From: Anaeromonas frigoriresistens
Lineage (GTDB): Bacteria > Bacillota > Clostridia > Tissierellales > SIT17
Assembly: GCF_016820655.1 (NCBI RefSeq)
Contig: NZ_WSFT01000053.1
Location: forward strand, 248,001 to 312,000
Reading direction: 5' to 3'
DNA length: 64,000 nt
Positions 27,602-37,303 of this stretch are shown one piece after another (position 1 is the first letter of the stretch; each line of letters opens with the position of its first letter). The translations under genes and the position numbers were made by a program. The notes beneath the pieces were generated by a model. The model had not been told where the DNA came from and did not search any database. It worked only from the letters and a program-made list of their open reading frames with translations.

Positions 27602-28366
27602 ATGAGAACAAGAATTATTAGCGGATTAATAGGAGTGATTCTATTATTAGGTGCTGTAATGACAGGTGGTATAGTTTTAAAAATATCTGTTTTAGTTATT
27701 ACTCTTATTGGTATAAAGGAGTTTAGAAGAGCCTTTTCTAAAGTTAATATTAAATTAACAAAATATCTATATTTATATTCTATATTGCTATTTGTTTTTT
27801 CAATATTAAATAATTATAACCTAGTAACTTTTAGTATAGTATTGAATTTGATTATATTTTTAATTATATATGTGTTTAATAGTGACTATAATATAAACGA
27901 AATATGCATTAGTGTATTTGCAAGTTTATATATTCCATTTTCACTAGTCCATATTTCATTTTTAGAAGGAAATATTTTAATATGGCTTATATTTATAATT
28001 GCATTCTCTACTGATACTTTTGCATATTTTAGCGGAAATTTCTTTGGCAAAAGAAAATTAGCACCAATACTCAGTCCTAAGAAAACAATTGAAGGAGCTA
28101 TTGGAGGTCTAATAGGTGCGTTAATATCTACTATAATTTTTGTGGAAATATTTAATCTAGATAATATTTTCCTATATGCAGCCTTAGGGGTTATATCATC
28201 AATAGCCTCTGTAATTGGTGACCTTACTGCATCTAAGATAAAGAGAAATATAGGTATAAAAGATTATGGAAATATCATGCCTGGACATGGCGGTGTATTA
28301 GATAGATTTGATAGTATATTATTTATTTCTCCTTTAATATTTTATTTTATTAGTTATTTGATATAA
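27602..28366 (+). CDS. cdsA: Phosphatidate cytidylyltransferase
   Basis: An integral membrane enzyme making CDP-diacylglycerol. About seven hydrophobic segments fill the 254 residues. The CDS signature is near the C-terminus: 'SVIGDLTASKIKRNIGIKDYG' (core) and 'PGHGGVLDRFDSILF'. It follows uppS and precedes dxr, a widespread Firmicute order. Confidence 0.96.
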   Translation: MRTRIISGLIGVILLLGAVMTGGIVLKISVLVITLIGIKEFRRAFSKVNIKLTKYLYLYSILLFVFSILNNYNLVTFSIVLNLIIFLIIYVFNSDYNINEICISVFASLYIPFSLVHISFLEGNILIWLIFIIAFSTDTFAYFSGNFFGKRKLAPILSPKKTIEGAIGGLIGALISTIIFVEIFNLDNIFLYAALGVISSIASVIGDLTASKIKRNIGIKDYGNIMPGHGGVLDRFDSILFISPLIFYFISYLI

Positions 28367-28418
28367 GATATAGTAACAAGTAATATTTTTTAAAAATAGA
28401 TAATAGAGGAGTGATACT

Positions 28419-29570
28419 TTGAGAAATATAGGAATATTAGGATCTACAGGTTCAATTGGAACCCAAGCTTTAGATGTAATAAGAAATAATAGTAATCTAT
28501 TTAATGTAGTGGCATTAAGTGGTAATAATAATATAAAATTATTAGAAAAACAAGCATTAGAATTTAAACCTGATATTGTAGCAGTATTTGATAGAGCTAA
28601 TGCTAATATCCTTAGAGATAAATTAAAGCCTTTTAATATTAAAGTATTTAGTGGGCTAGATGGACTAATTGAGATGGCTAAATATGAGAGTATAGAATTA
28701 TTATTAACTTCAGTTGTAGGAATGATAGGATTAAAACCTACCTTAGCAGCAATAGAGTCTGGTAAAGACATAGCATTAGCCAATAAAGAGACACTGGTTA
28801 CAGCAGGAAGTATTGTTATGAATAAAGCTAAAGAACACAATGTTAGTGTTATTCCCGTGGATAGTGAACATTCAGCTATTTTTCAATCCATAACTAGCAA
28901 GGAAAGTAAAGAAATTAGTAAAATTATATTGACTGCATCTGGTGGACCCTTTAGAAACAAAGAGAAGAGTGATTTATTAAATATATCTTCCAGAGAAGCA
29001 CTAAAGCATCCAAATTGGAGTATGGGAAGAAAAATATCAATTGATTCTTCAACACTAATGAATAAAGGACTAGAAGTTATTGAAGCAAAGTGGTTATTTG
29101 ATATAAATCTTAATGATATAGAGGTAATAGTTCACCCTCAAAGTATAATTCACTCTATGGTTGAATATATTGATGGTAGTATAATAGCTCAATTAGGTGT
29201 ATCAGATATGAGAATTCCAATACAATATGCATTATCATATCCTAAACGTATATCAAATAATATAAAAAAATTAAATCTTATAGAAGTATCAAATCTTACT
29301 TTTGAAAAGCCTGATTTAACAACTTTTCCTTGTCTGAAGCTTGCATATAGAGCTTCTGAGGAAGAAGGAACAATACCATCTGTTTTAAATGCAGCTAACG
29401 AAGTATTAGTAGATATGTTTTTGAAAGATAAGATTGGATTTTATGATATACCGAATACAATAGAAACTGTATTAGATAAGCATAAGAATATATGTGACCC
29501 AACATTAGATGAGATTTTATATAGTGACAATTGGGCTAGGAACAAGGCTATAGAATTATTAAAATTTTAG
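28419..29570 (+). CDS. dxr: 1-deoxy-D-xylulose 5-phosphate reductoisomerase
   Basis: The second step of the MEP isoprenoid pathway, DXP to MEP with NADPH. The cofactor motif is '[11 protein letters not shown]', followed by '[12 protein letters not shown]', the metal and substrate site '[11 protein letters not shown]', 'LTASGGPFR', '[10 protein letters not shown]' and 'VLNAANEV'. The start is TTG after GAGGAGTG. The length is 383 residues. With ispG two genes on, it shows that the organism uses the MEP route. Confidence 0.97.
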   Translation: MRNIGILGSTGSIGTQALDVIRNNSNLFNVVALSGNNNIKLLEKQALEFKPDIVAVFDRANANILRDKLKPFNIKVFSGLDGLIEMAKYESIELLLTSVVGMIGLKPTLAAIESGKDIALANKETLVTAGSIVMNKAKEHNVSVIPVDSEHSAIFQSITSKESKEISKIILTASGGPFRNKEKSDLLNISSREALKHPNWSMGRKISIDSSTLMNKGLEVIEAKWLFDINLNDIEVIVHPQSIIHSMVEYIDGSIIAQLGVSDMRIPIQYALSYPKRISNNIKKLNLIEVSNLTFEKPDLTTFPCLKLAYRASEEEGTIPSVLNAANEVLVDMFLKDKIGFYDIPNTIETVLDKHKNICDPTLDEILYSDNWARNKAIELLKF

Positions 29571-29586
29571 TTAGGAGTGTGTTTTT

Positions 29587-30588
29587 ATGACTACAGCAAT
29601 TGCAGCGATTATTATATTCTTTATTGTTGTATTAGTACATGAATTTGGACATTTTGCAGTAGCTAAATTAGTGGGAATTAAAGTTCATGAATTTTCTATT
29701 GGTATGGGTCCAAGAATTGGGAAACTTAATAAAGGCGAAACAGAGTATTCACTAAGAGTCTTACCTATTGGTGGATATGTGAGAATGGAAGGTGAAGACG
29801 AGAAATCGGATGATGAAAGAAGTTTTAGCAATAAATCTCCTATATCAAGAATTTTAGTACTATTAGCTGGTGCTACAATGAATTTTATTTTAGCTTTAAT
29901 TATATTTTTTATAGTTTCTATAGTTATAGGAACGCCTACTACAGAAATAGATACTGTTATGCAGAATGGACCAGCATATGAAGCCGGAATTAAAAATGGA
30001 GATAAAATTATTTCAGTAGAAGGAAATAAAATTAGTGATTGGCAAGAATTCAAAAATATTTTTGCTACAGTTGAAAACACAGTGGATATAAAAGTTTTGA
30101 GAGATGGAGAAGTTAAAAGTTTCACATTAGATCCACAGATAGATGAAAGTGGAAATAAAGTGATTGGTATTAGTGTTAAAACAAATGTATCTGTTATTGA
30201 ATCAATTAAGTATTCTTTTACTAATTTAATATTTATTATCACATTGATGTTTGATTTTATTAAAATGGCTATAACTGGAAATATAAATAAAGGTGATGTT
30301 GCAGGTCCAATAGGAGTTATTCAGTTAATTGGAGAAACAACTAAGTATGGATTTTTAAGTGTATTAAATTTAGCAGCTTTCATAAACATAAACTTAGGAT
30401 TCTTTAATTTATTACCTATACCAGCTCTAGATGGTAGTAGAATTTTATTTATTTTAGTTGAATTAGTAAGAGGAAAACCCCTAGATCCAGAAAAAGAAGG
30501 AATCATTCATTTTATCGGATTTGTATTTCTAATTGCTTTAATGTTACTAATTTCATACAATGACATAAATAGATTAAACATTTTTTAG
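29587..30588 (+). CDS. rseP: Site-2 metalloprotease RseP/RasP
   Basis: An intramembrane zinc protease. The HExxH motif is 'HEFGH' (residues 18-22), a PDZ domain occupies about 105-190 ('ENGPAYEAG'-like segment as 'QNGPAYEAGIKNGDKI'), and the third ligand motif is in 'NLLPIPALDGSRI'. It cleaves anti-sigma factors and signal peptide remnants. The length of 333 residues is typical. It sits between dxr and ispG. Confidence 0.96.
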   Translation: MTTAIAAIIIFFIVVLVHEFGHFAVAKLVGIKVHEFSIGMGPRIGKLNKGETEYSLRVLPIGGYVRMEGEDEKSDDERSFSNKSPISRILVLLAGATMNFILALIIFFIVSIVIGTPTTEIDTVMQNGPAYEAGIKNGDKIISVEGNKISDWQEFKNIFATVENTVDIKVLRDGEVKSFTLDPQIDESGNKVIGISVKTNVSVIESIKYSFTNLIFIITLMFDFIKMAITGNINKGDVAGPIGVIQLIGETTKYGFLSVLNLAAFININLGFFNLLPIPALDGSRILFILVELVRGKPLDPEKEGIIHFIGFVFLIALMLLISYNDINRLNIF

Positions 30589-30600
30589 GAAGGTGTTTTA

Positions 30601-31647
30601 ATGAGAAAAAATACAAAGAATTTTTACTATGGAAAAATAGGTATCGGGAGTGACTTTCCGATATCGGTTCAATCTATGACTAATACAGACACTAGGGACA
30701 TAGAATTAACAGTTAATCAAATTAAGGAACTAGAAAAAATAGGCTGTGATATCGTAAGGTTAGCAGTACCAGATATGGAAGCAGCTAGGGCAATTAAACA
30801 AATTAAAGAGCAAGTACAAATACCTATTATTGCTGATATACATTTTGATTATAAATTGGCTTTAGAGTCTATAAAAGGTGGAATTGATGGATTAAGGATT
30901 AACCCAGGTAATATTGGAGATGATCAGAGAGTTAGAGAAGTTGTAAAAGCATGTAAGGAACAAGATATTCCTATTAGAATAGGTGTTAATTCGGGATCTA
31001 TCAAGAAGGAATATCTTAAAAGATATAATGGTGTGAATGTTGATTCTATGGTAGAGAGTGCTATGGAACATGTGAGAATTCTTGAGGAAATGGATTTTCA
31101 TAAGATAATAATATCAGTTAAATCTACTGATATTGATATGACAATCAAATCCTATGAGAAATTATCTGAAATGGTAAATTATCCATTACATATTGGAATT
31201 ACAGAATCAGGTTCTCTCTGGAAAGGCACTATTAAATCAGCAATCGGAATAGGTTCATTATTATATAAAGGAATTGGAGATACTATAAGAGTTTCGTTGA
31301 CTGGAAGTCCTATTGAAGAGGTTAAAGTTGGAAAACAAATACTTCGCTCTTTAGGGCTACTTAATGATAAAATTGAAGTTATTTCTTGTCCCACATGCGG
31401 AAGAACCCGCATTAATTTAGAAAAAATAGTTGAAGAGGTTGAAAGTAGAATAGATAATTTAAATAAACCTATAAAAGTTGCTATAATGGGATGTGAGGTA
31501 AATGGACCAGGGGAAGCAAGGGAAGCTGATATTGGGATTGCTGGAGGAAATGGATTAGGCTTAATTTTTAAAAAAGGAAAAATAGTAAAAAAAGTTCAAG
31601 AAGAACAACTTATTGATGAATTAATTAAAGAGATAAATAAACTATAA
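30601..31647 (+). CDS. ispG: 4-hydroxy-3-methylbut-2-en-1-yl diphosphate synthase
   Basis: A [4Fe-4S] enzyme of the MEP pathway (GcpE). The TIM-barrel part has 'PISVQSMTNTDTRD' and 'ADIHFDYKLAL'; the Fe-S part has 'SCPTCGRTRIN' and 'IMGCEVNGPGEAREADIGI' (core), which supply the cluster cysteines. The length of 348 residues fits the bacterial short form. Confidence 0.97.
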   Translation: MRKNTKNFYYGKIGIGSDFPISVQSMTNTDTRDIELTVNQIKELEKIGCDIVRLAVPDMEAARAIKQIKEQVQIPIIADIHFDYKLALESIKGGIDGLRINPGNIGDDQRVREVVKACKEQDIPIRIGVNSGSIKKEYLKRYNGVNVDSMVESAMEHVRILEEMDFHKIIISVKSTDIDMTIKSYEKLSEMVNYPLHIGITESGSLWKGTIKSAIGIGSLLYKGIGDTIRVSLTGSPIEEVKVGKQILRSLGLLNDKIEVISCPTCGRTRINLEKIVEEVESRIDNLNKPIKVAIMGCEVNGPGEAREADIGIAGGNGLGLIFKKGKIVKKVQEEQLIDELIKEINKL

Positions 31648-31664
31648 TAAAGTAGGTGAAGAGA

Positions 31665-32297
31665 ATGTATCATATTACTACTATAATACCTGCCTTAAAT
31701 GAAGAGAAAACTATAAAAAATATTATTGAAACAATTAAACAAGTAGATCTTATCGAAGATATTATAGTAGTTAGTGATGGTTCTCAAGATAAAACTGCTT
31801 TCATTGCAAAGGAGTCTAATGTAGAGGTATTAGAATTTTCTATAAACAGAGGAAAAGGTTCAGCAGTAAGGAGTGGATTTGAAAAGTCCAAAGGTAATAT
31901 TATACTATTTCTAGATGCTGATTTAGTAGGTCTTACATCTAAACATGTAACAGACTTAATATTACCTATAGTTTTTGAAGACTATGAAATGAGCATTGGA
32001 ATATTTACTAAAGGTAGATTTAAGACAGATTTAGCTCAAAAAATCACTCCCTTTTTATCTGGACAAAGAGCAATAAAAAGAGAGCTTATAGATAAAATAC
32101 CAAATATTGATATATCTAAATACGGCCTTGAAATAGCTATTACTAAGTTTGTTCAAAGAAATAATATAAGGGTTAAAGAAATTCCTATGAAAAATTTAAC
32201 ACATTTAATGAAAGAAGAAAAAATGGGGATTTTAAATGGTCTTAAGGAAAGATTTAAAATGTACCTAGATATAAGTAAATTTATAATTAAAGATTAA
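31665..32297 (+). CDS. Glycosyltransferase family 2 protein
   Basis: A 210-residue GT-A fold enzyme. It has 'IIPALNEEKTI', 'VVSDGSQDKT', 'NRGKGSAVRSGFE' and a DxD-like 'LFLDADLVG', which bind nucleotide sugar and metal. It resembles dolichol-phosphate mannosyltransferase and glucosyl-3-phosphoglycerate synthase relatives, but the acceptor cannot be told. No membrane segment is evident. A GTG at 31656 is in frame; the ATG at 31665 is 6 bases after AGGTGA and is preferred. It lies between ispG and polC. Confidence 0.85.
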   Translation: MYHITTIIPALNEEKTIKNIIETIKQVDLIEDIIVVSDGSQDKTAFIAKESNVEVLEFSINRGKGSAVRSGFEKSKGNIILFLDADLVGLTSKHVTDLILPIVFEDYEMSIGIFTKGRFKTDLAQKITPFLSGQRAIKRELIDKIPNIDISKYGLEIAITKFVQRNNIRVKEIPMKNLTHLMKEEKMGILNGLKERFKMYLDISKFIIKD

Positions 32298-32401
32298 AAA
32301 TTCATGATTTAAAAAGATGATAATTTTTTGATGCTACTACGATAGATGATCCGATAAATATAAAAGCGACCCAAAAGTAATAATTAGGGGGAATTAAAAA
32401 G

Positions 32402-35400
32402 ATGATACAGAATTATAAACTAGATTATTTAGTTGATAAACATAGTATTAAATGCAGTGATGAATTAAGAGAGTGCAAGATTGAAAAAGTATATCTAAAT
32501 AATAGCAATAGAATTATAACCCTTAAGCTTAAAAGTATAAAAATCATTAATTTTCAAGACATTGAACTATTAAAAGCTTCATTTAAAAAAATATTAAAAG
32601 GGATAGATAAAATTAATATTACTATAAAATATGACTTAGATAAAATTGATAATAACTGGGTTATAGATAACTATTGGAATAATATAATATATATGATAAA
32701 ACACTATATACCTTCAAGTACAGGTTGGATTAATAATATAAAAAAAGTAGTTAACAACAATGATTTGTTAATAGAAGTAGAAGATGAGTTGTTCTTACAA
32801 GCTATTTTAAATAAAAAGTTAAATGAAATCATAAAAATGAAAATTAAAGAAGAATTTGATATAGATATAGAAGTAAAGATTGTTTTAAATGATAATGAGG
32901 CATCTAGTTTTAATGACCACTATCAACAAAAAGAGTTAGTAGAGAAAAAAATGGTTGAGAAAATAAAAATAACTAGTGAGCCACCTAAATCAAATAATTA
33001 TGAAAAAAATAATATCAAAAGTGAATATGTCTTTGGTAAAAGAGTAGATGATGAAATCATATCAATGAAGACTATAAATACTAATTCGGGAACAATCACA
33101 ATAAAGGGTGAAGTATTTGACATAGAGACTAAAGAAATAAAAAATAACAAAAAAATATATATGATAAATGTAACAGATTTCACTAATTCTATTCAAATTA
33201 AAATTTTTGCAAACAAAAAACAACAAGAGGTTATAGATGCGGGTTTAACAATTGGTGATACCTATATAATTACAGGGGATATTGTATACGATAGTTTTTC
33301 TAGAGAGTTAGTTATGATGGGTAAAGGAATTAAAACATCCTACTCATCAAGTAGAAAAGATAAAAATAAGGAAAAAAGAGTAGAACTCCATCTTCATACT
33401 CAGATGAGTGATATGGATGGTATGACAAATATCACTCAATATGTTAAAAGAGCTAAGGAATGGGGACATAAGGCTATTGGTATAACAGACCATGGAGTTG
33501 TACAAGGCTTTCCCGAAGGAATGTCAGCAGCAAATAAACATGGTGTAAAAGTATTATATGGAGTAGAAGGTTATTTAGTCAACGATTCCAAACAGATTGT
33601 AATAAATTCTAGAGATCAAGATATTGATTGCGAATATATAGTTTTCGATATAGAAACTACTGGATTTTCTCCTATAAATGATGGAATAACTGAAATTGGA
33701 GCTGTGAAAATTGTTAATAATCAAGTAGTAGATACATTTAGTAAACTTGTTAATCCTCAGAAGAAAATTCCTTTGAAAGTAGTAGAACTTACAGGAATTA
33801 CTGATGAAATGGTAAGGGGTGAACCTACAATAGATGAAATACTTCCTGAATTTAAAAAATTTATTGGAGATGCAGTGTTAGTAGCTCACAATGCTTCCTT
33901 TGATATGGGGTTTATATCTAAAAACTTTAATGATATGGGAATTACTTTATCTAATCCTATATTAGATACTCTTCAATTTGCGAGAGAATTATATCCTAAC
34001 TTAAAAAGTCATAGATTAAATAGGGTAGCAAAATATTTAAATGTTAGTTTAGAAAATCATCATAGAGCTGTAGATGATTCAAAAGCAACTGCAGATATAT
34101 TATTAAAAATGATATACGATGTAAAAAATATGAATGTCACAAAGCTTGAAGAAATAAACACGATTTTTAGTGGTAATATTAATTATAAATCTCAAGACAC
34201 ACATCATATAATAATATATGCTCAAAACTACACAGGTTTAAAAAATTTATATAAAATTGTATCAGAAAGTCATATAAACTACTTCTATAGAAAACCTCGA
34301 ATCCCCAAATCTCTATTAAATAAATATAGAGAAGGATTAATTATTGGTACAGCATGCGAAGCTGGAGAATTATATCGAGCTATTTTAAGAAATAAATCCG
34401 ATAAAGAAGTTAGGGAGATTGTAAATTTCTATGATTATTTAGAGGTACAACCTTTAGGGAATAATAATTTTTTAGTTGAAAATGGAATGGTTAAAGATGT
34501 AAATGAATTAAAAAATATAAATAAAAAAATATATCACCTTGGTAAGAAATACAATAAAATTGTGGTCGCTACAGGTGATGCACATTTCTTAGATCCTCAA
34601 GATGAAGCATATAGAAGAATTTTAATGGCTGGTAAAGGGTTTTCTGATGCAGACAATCAAGCTCCATTATATTTTAAGACTACAGACGAAATGTTAGAAG
34701 AATTTTCTTATCTAGGGGAAGAGATAGCAGAAGAAGTTGTTATAAAAAATACTAATATAATCGCTGATATGATAGAAGAGATATTACCTATACCAAATGG
34801 AACATTTCCTCCAGTGATTGAAGGTTCAGATAAAGATTTAAAGGATATGACATACAATAAAGCTAAAAATATATATGGAGATCCTATTCCTGAGATAGTT
34901 AAAAGTAGATTAGATAAAGAATTAAACTCTATTATTAGTAATGGATATGCGGTTCTTTATATTATATCCCATAAACTTGTTAAAAAGTCGCTAGAAGATG
35001 GCTATCTTGTTGGATCGAGAGGATCTGTTGGTTCTTCTTTTGTTGCTACGATGAGTGATATAACAGAAGTTAATCCACTACCACCTCATTATGTATGTCC
35101 TGATTGTAAGAATAGCGAATTTATAACTGATGGATCTGTAGGTTCTGGGGTTGATATGAAGGATAAGAATTGTCCTAAGTGTGGAACTAATTATAAAAAA
35201 GATGGTTTTGATATACCCTTTGAAGTTTTTCTAGGTTTTGAAGGAGATAAAGAACCAGATATCGACTTAAATTTTGCTAGTGAAGAACAAACAATAGCCA
35301 TGCAATATACAGAAGATTTATTTGGAGAAGGACATGTATACAGAGCCGGAACAATAGGTACTATAGCTGACAAAACAGCCTATGGATTTATTAGAAAATA

Positions 35401-36682
35401 TTATGAAGAAAGAGAATTAATATTAAATAGAGCAGAGACAAGTAGATTAATTAATGGATGTACTGGTATTAAAAGAACATCAGGACAGCATCCAGGAGGA
35501 GTTATGGTAGTACCTCAAGATAAAGATATATACGATTTTACCCCTATCCAATACCCAGCTAATAATCCTGAAGCTGGAGTAATAACAACACATTTTGATT
35601 ACCATTCTATAAGTGGTAGAATTCTTAAATTAGATATTTTAGGTCATGATACACCTACTATAATAAGAATGCTTGAAGATTTGACTGGAGAGGATGCTCA
35701 AAAAATTTCTTTAGATGATCCTAAAACTATGAAGATATTTACATCTACAGAAACATTAGGCATAACCCCAGATGATATAAATTGTAAAACAGGATCATTT
35801 GGAATACCAGAATTTGGTACTCGGTTTGTTATTCAGATGTTGTTAGATACTCAACCTACAACTTTTGCAGAATTAGTTCGTATAAGTGGTCTTTCACATG
35901 GTACTGATGTTTGGTTAAATAATGCACAGGATTTAGTAATTAATGGTGTAACAACTCTTAAAGAAGTTATTTCAACTAGAGATGATATTATGATGTATCT
36001 AATATATAATGGCTTAGATAAAAAGAAATCATTTAAGATAATGGAAAAAGTCAGAAAAGGTAAAGGACTAACTGAAGAAGAAGAAGAATATATGAGAGAT
36101 AATAATATTCCTGAATGGTATATTGACTCTTGTAAGAAAATAAAATATATGTTTCCAAAAGCTCATGCAGTTGCTTATGTTATGATGTCCTTTAGAATAG
36201 CATATTTTAAGGTTCATCATCCAGAAGCTTTTTATGCAACATATTTTACAATGAAAGCAACTGATTTTGATGCAGAATTAATAACAAAAGGAACAGATAC
36301 AATAAAAAGTAAAATAAATGAAATAGAAGAATTAGGGAATAATAAAACTGCTAAAGAGAAAAATTTGCTTACTGTATTAGAAGTTGCTTTAGAAATGTAT
36401 GCGAGAGGGTATACATTTAACAAAGTAGATTTATACCACTCCCATAATGATATTTTTCTTATTACAGATGATGGAATCCTTCCTCCTTTAAAGTCTTTAC
36501 AAGGAGTAGGAGAAAATGCCGCTAAAAGCATTGTAGAGGCTAGACAAGAGGGCAAATTTTTATCTATAGAAGATATTACTAAGAGAGCAAAAGTTTCTAA
36601 AACAGTTATTGAGGCATTAAGAGTTCATGGATGTCTAGATGGTATGTCGGAAAGTAATCAACTAGATTTATTTAGCATTTGA
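32402..36682 (+). CDS. polC: DNA polymerase III subunit alpha, Gram-positive PolC type
   Basis: The replicative polymerase of low-GC Gram-positives. In order: an N-terminal domain, an OB fold (about 225-310), PHP ('ELHLHTQMSDMDG', 'GITDHGVVQGFPE') interrupted by the DnaQ-like 3'-5' exonuclease ('VFDIETTGFSP', 'LVAHNASFDMGF', 'HRAVDDSKATA'), then the polymerase core with a zinc-binding pair ('CPDCKN', 'CPKCGTN'), catalytic acidic residues in 'EPDIDLNFA' and 'LDILGHD', and the C-terminal helix-hairpin-helix. The length of 1426 residues is normal. A 104-base gap precedes it. Confidence 0.98.
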   Translation: MIQNYKLDYLVDKHSIKCSDELRECKIEKVYLNNSNRIITLKLKSIKIINFQDIELLKASFKKILKGIDKINITIKYDLDKIDNNWVIDNYWNNIIYMIKHYIPSSTGWINNIKKVVNNNDLLIEVEDELFLQAILNKKLNEIIKMKIKEEFDIDIEVKIVLNDNEASSFNDHYQQKELVEKKMVEKIKITSEPPKSNNYEKNNIKSEYVFGKRVDDEIISMKTINTNSGTITIKGEVFDIETKEIKNNKKIYMINVTDFTNSIQIKIFANKKQQEVIDAGLTIGDTYIITGDIVYDSFSRELVMMGKGIKTSYSSSRKDKNKEKRVELHLHTQMSDMDGMTNITQYVKRAKEWGHKAIGITDHGVVQGFPEGMSAANKHGVKVLYGVEGYLVNDSKQIVINSRDQDIDCEYIVFDIETTGFSPINDGITEIGAVKIVNNQVVDTFSKLVNPQKKIPLKVVELTGITDEMVRGEPTIDEILPEFKKFIGDAVLVAHNASFDMGFISKNFNDMGITLSNPILDTLQFARELYPNLKSHRLNRVAKYLNVSLENHHRAVDDSKATADILLKMIYDVKNMNVTKLEEINTIFSGNINYKSQDTHHIIIYAQNYTGLKNLYKIVSESHINYFYRKPRIPKSLLNKYREGLIIGTACEAGELYRAILRNKSDKEVREIVNFYDYLEVQPLGNNNFLVENGMVKDVNELKNINKKIYHLGKKYNKIVVATGDAHFLDPQDEAYRRILMAGKGFSDADNQAPLYFKTTDEMLEEFSYLGEEIAEEVVIKNTNIIADMIEEILPIPNGTFPPVIEGSDKDLKDMTYNKAKNIYGDPIPEIVKSRLDKELNSIISNGYAVLYIISHKLVKKSLEDGYLVGSRGSVGSSFVATMSDITEVNPLPPHYVCPDCKNSEFITDGSVGSGVDMKDKNCPKCGTNYKKDGFDIPFEVFLGFEGDKEPDIDLNFASEEQTIAMQYTEDLFGEGHVYRAGTIGTIADKTAYGFIRKYYEERELILNRAETSRLINGCTGIKRTSGQHPGGVMVVPQDKDIYDFTPIQYPANNPEAGVITTHFDYHSISGRILKLDILGHDTPTIIRMLEDLTGEDAQKISLDDPKTMKIFTSTETLGITPDDINCKTGSFGIPEFGTRFVIQMLLDTQPTTFAELVRISGLSHGTDVWLNNAQDLVINGVTTLKEVISTRDDIMMYLIYNGLDKKKSFKIMEKVRKGKGLTEEEEEYMRDNNIPEWYIDSCKKIKYMFPKAHAVAYVMMSFRIAYFKVHHPEAFYATYFTMKATDFDAELITKGTDTIKSKINEIEELGNNKTAKEKNLLTVLEVALEMYARGYTFNKVDLYHSHNDIFLITDDGILPPLKSLQGVGENAAKSIVEARQEGKFLSIEDITKRAKVSKTVIEALRVHGCLDGMSESNQLDLFSI

Positions 36683-36707
36683 TTTATGTGACTCTATATG
36701 ATATATT
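36679..36707 (+). promoter_or_regulatory. Probable promoter of the rimP-nusA-infB operon
   Basis: TTGATT (36679-36684) and TATATT (36702-36707) lie 17 bases apart, right at the polC stop. It would place the transcription start about 20-25 bases before the rimP leader hairpin. Confidence 0.4.
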
Positions 36708-36735
36708 AGAATTAATATAAGACTGTTTTAAGGAG

Positions 36736-36764
36736 GAGTGGGTGCAGACCCACTCTTTACTTTT
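36736..36764 (+). terminator. Leader hairpin / attenuator upstream of rimP
   Basis: GAGTGGGT (36736-36743), loop GCAG, ACCCACTC (36748-36755), followed by TTTACTTTT. It sits about 75 bases before the rimP start and after a likely promoter, so it may be an attenuator at the head of the operon, where NusA, a product of that operon, acts on hairpin-dependent termination. Confidence 0.65.
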
Positions 36765-36831
36765 AGTTTAATTGTATTAATAATTGTAATTTTAGATAAA
36801 ATATGAATAAGAAACTATGGAGGTGAAAGAA

Positions 36832-37293
36832 ATGCTTAAAAAAGAAGTAGAAGAATTAGTATTTAATTTAGTAGAACCGATAACTGATAGCAAGGAATTT
36901 GAATTAGTAGATGTTGAATATGTAAAAGAAGGACCCTATATGTATTTAAGAGTATTTATTGATAAACCTGGTGGTGTGACAATAGATGATTGTCAGAGTA
37001 TAAGTCAATTAACAAGTGAAAAACTTGATGAAATTGATCCTGTAGAAGAGAATTATTTCTTGGAAGTATCATCCCCAGGGATAGATAGACCGTTCAAGAA
37101 TGACAAAGACTATAAAAGAGCTTTAGAAAAAGACGTTGAAGTTAGTTTATATAAACAAATTAATAATTCGAAGAATTATACAGGTCAATTAATTGATTTT
37201 AATGAAAATGATATATCGCTTGATGTTGAAGGGGAAATTATAAAATTAAATAGAAATGATATAGCAAAGATAAATCTTGCTATTAAATTTTAA
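36832..37293 (+). CDS. rimP: Ribosome maturation factor RimP
   Basis: RimP is needed for 30S subunit maturation. Landmarks: 'FELVDVEYVKEGPYMYLRVFID', 'GGVTIDDCQSIS', 'FLEVSSPGIDRPF'. The length is 153 residues from the chosen ATG. An ATG at 36817 is in frame but is itself part of the ribosome binding site (GGAGGTGA 36819-36826); the ATG at 36832 has proper spacing. It starts the rimP-nusA-rnpM-ylxQ-infB block. Confidence 0.95.
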   Translation: MLKKEVEELVFNLVEPITDSKEFELVDVEYVKEGPYMYLRVFIDKPGGVTIDDCQSISQLTSEKLDEIDPVEENYFLEVSSPGIDRPFKNDKDYKRALEKDVEVSLYKQINNSKNYTGQLIDFNENDISLDVEGEIIKLNRNDIAKINLAIKF

Positions 37294-37303
37294 AGGAGGT
37301 TAG

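Noticed and set aside
29685-30242. 185-codon frame on the - strand opposite rseP
   Set aside because: It mirrors the rseP coding frame, with no start signals of its own.
32298-32401. Promoter in the ispG/glycosyltransferase to polC gap
   Set aside because: TTGATG (32328-32333) has no -10 at proper spacing (GATAAA is 19 bases away), so support is too weak to list.
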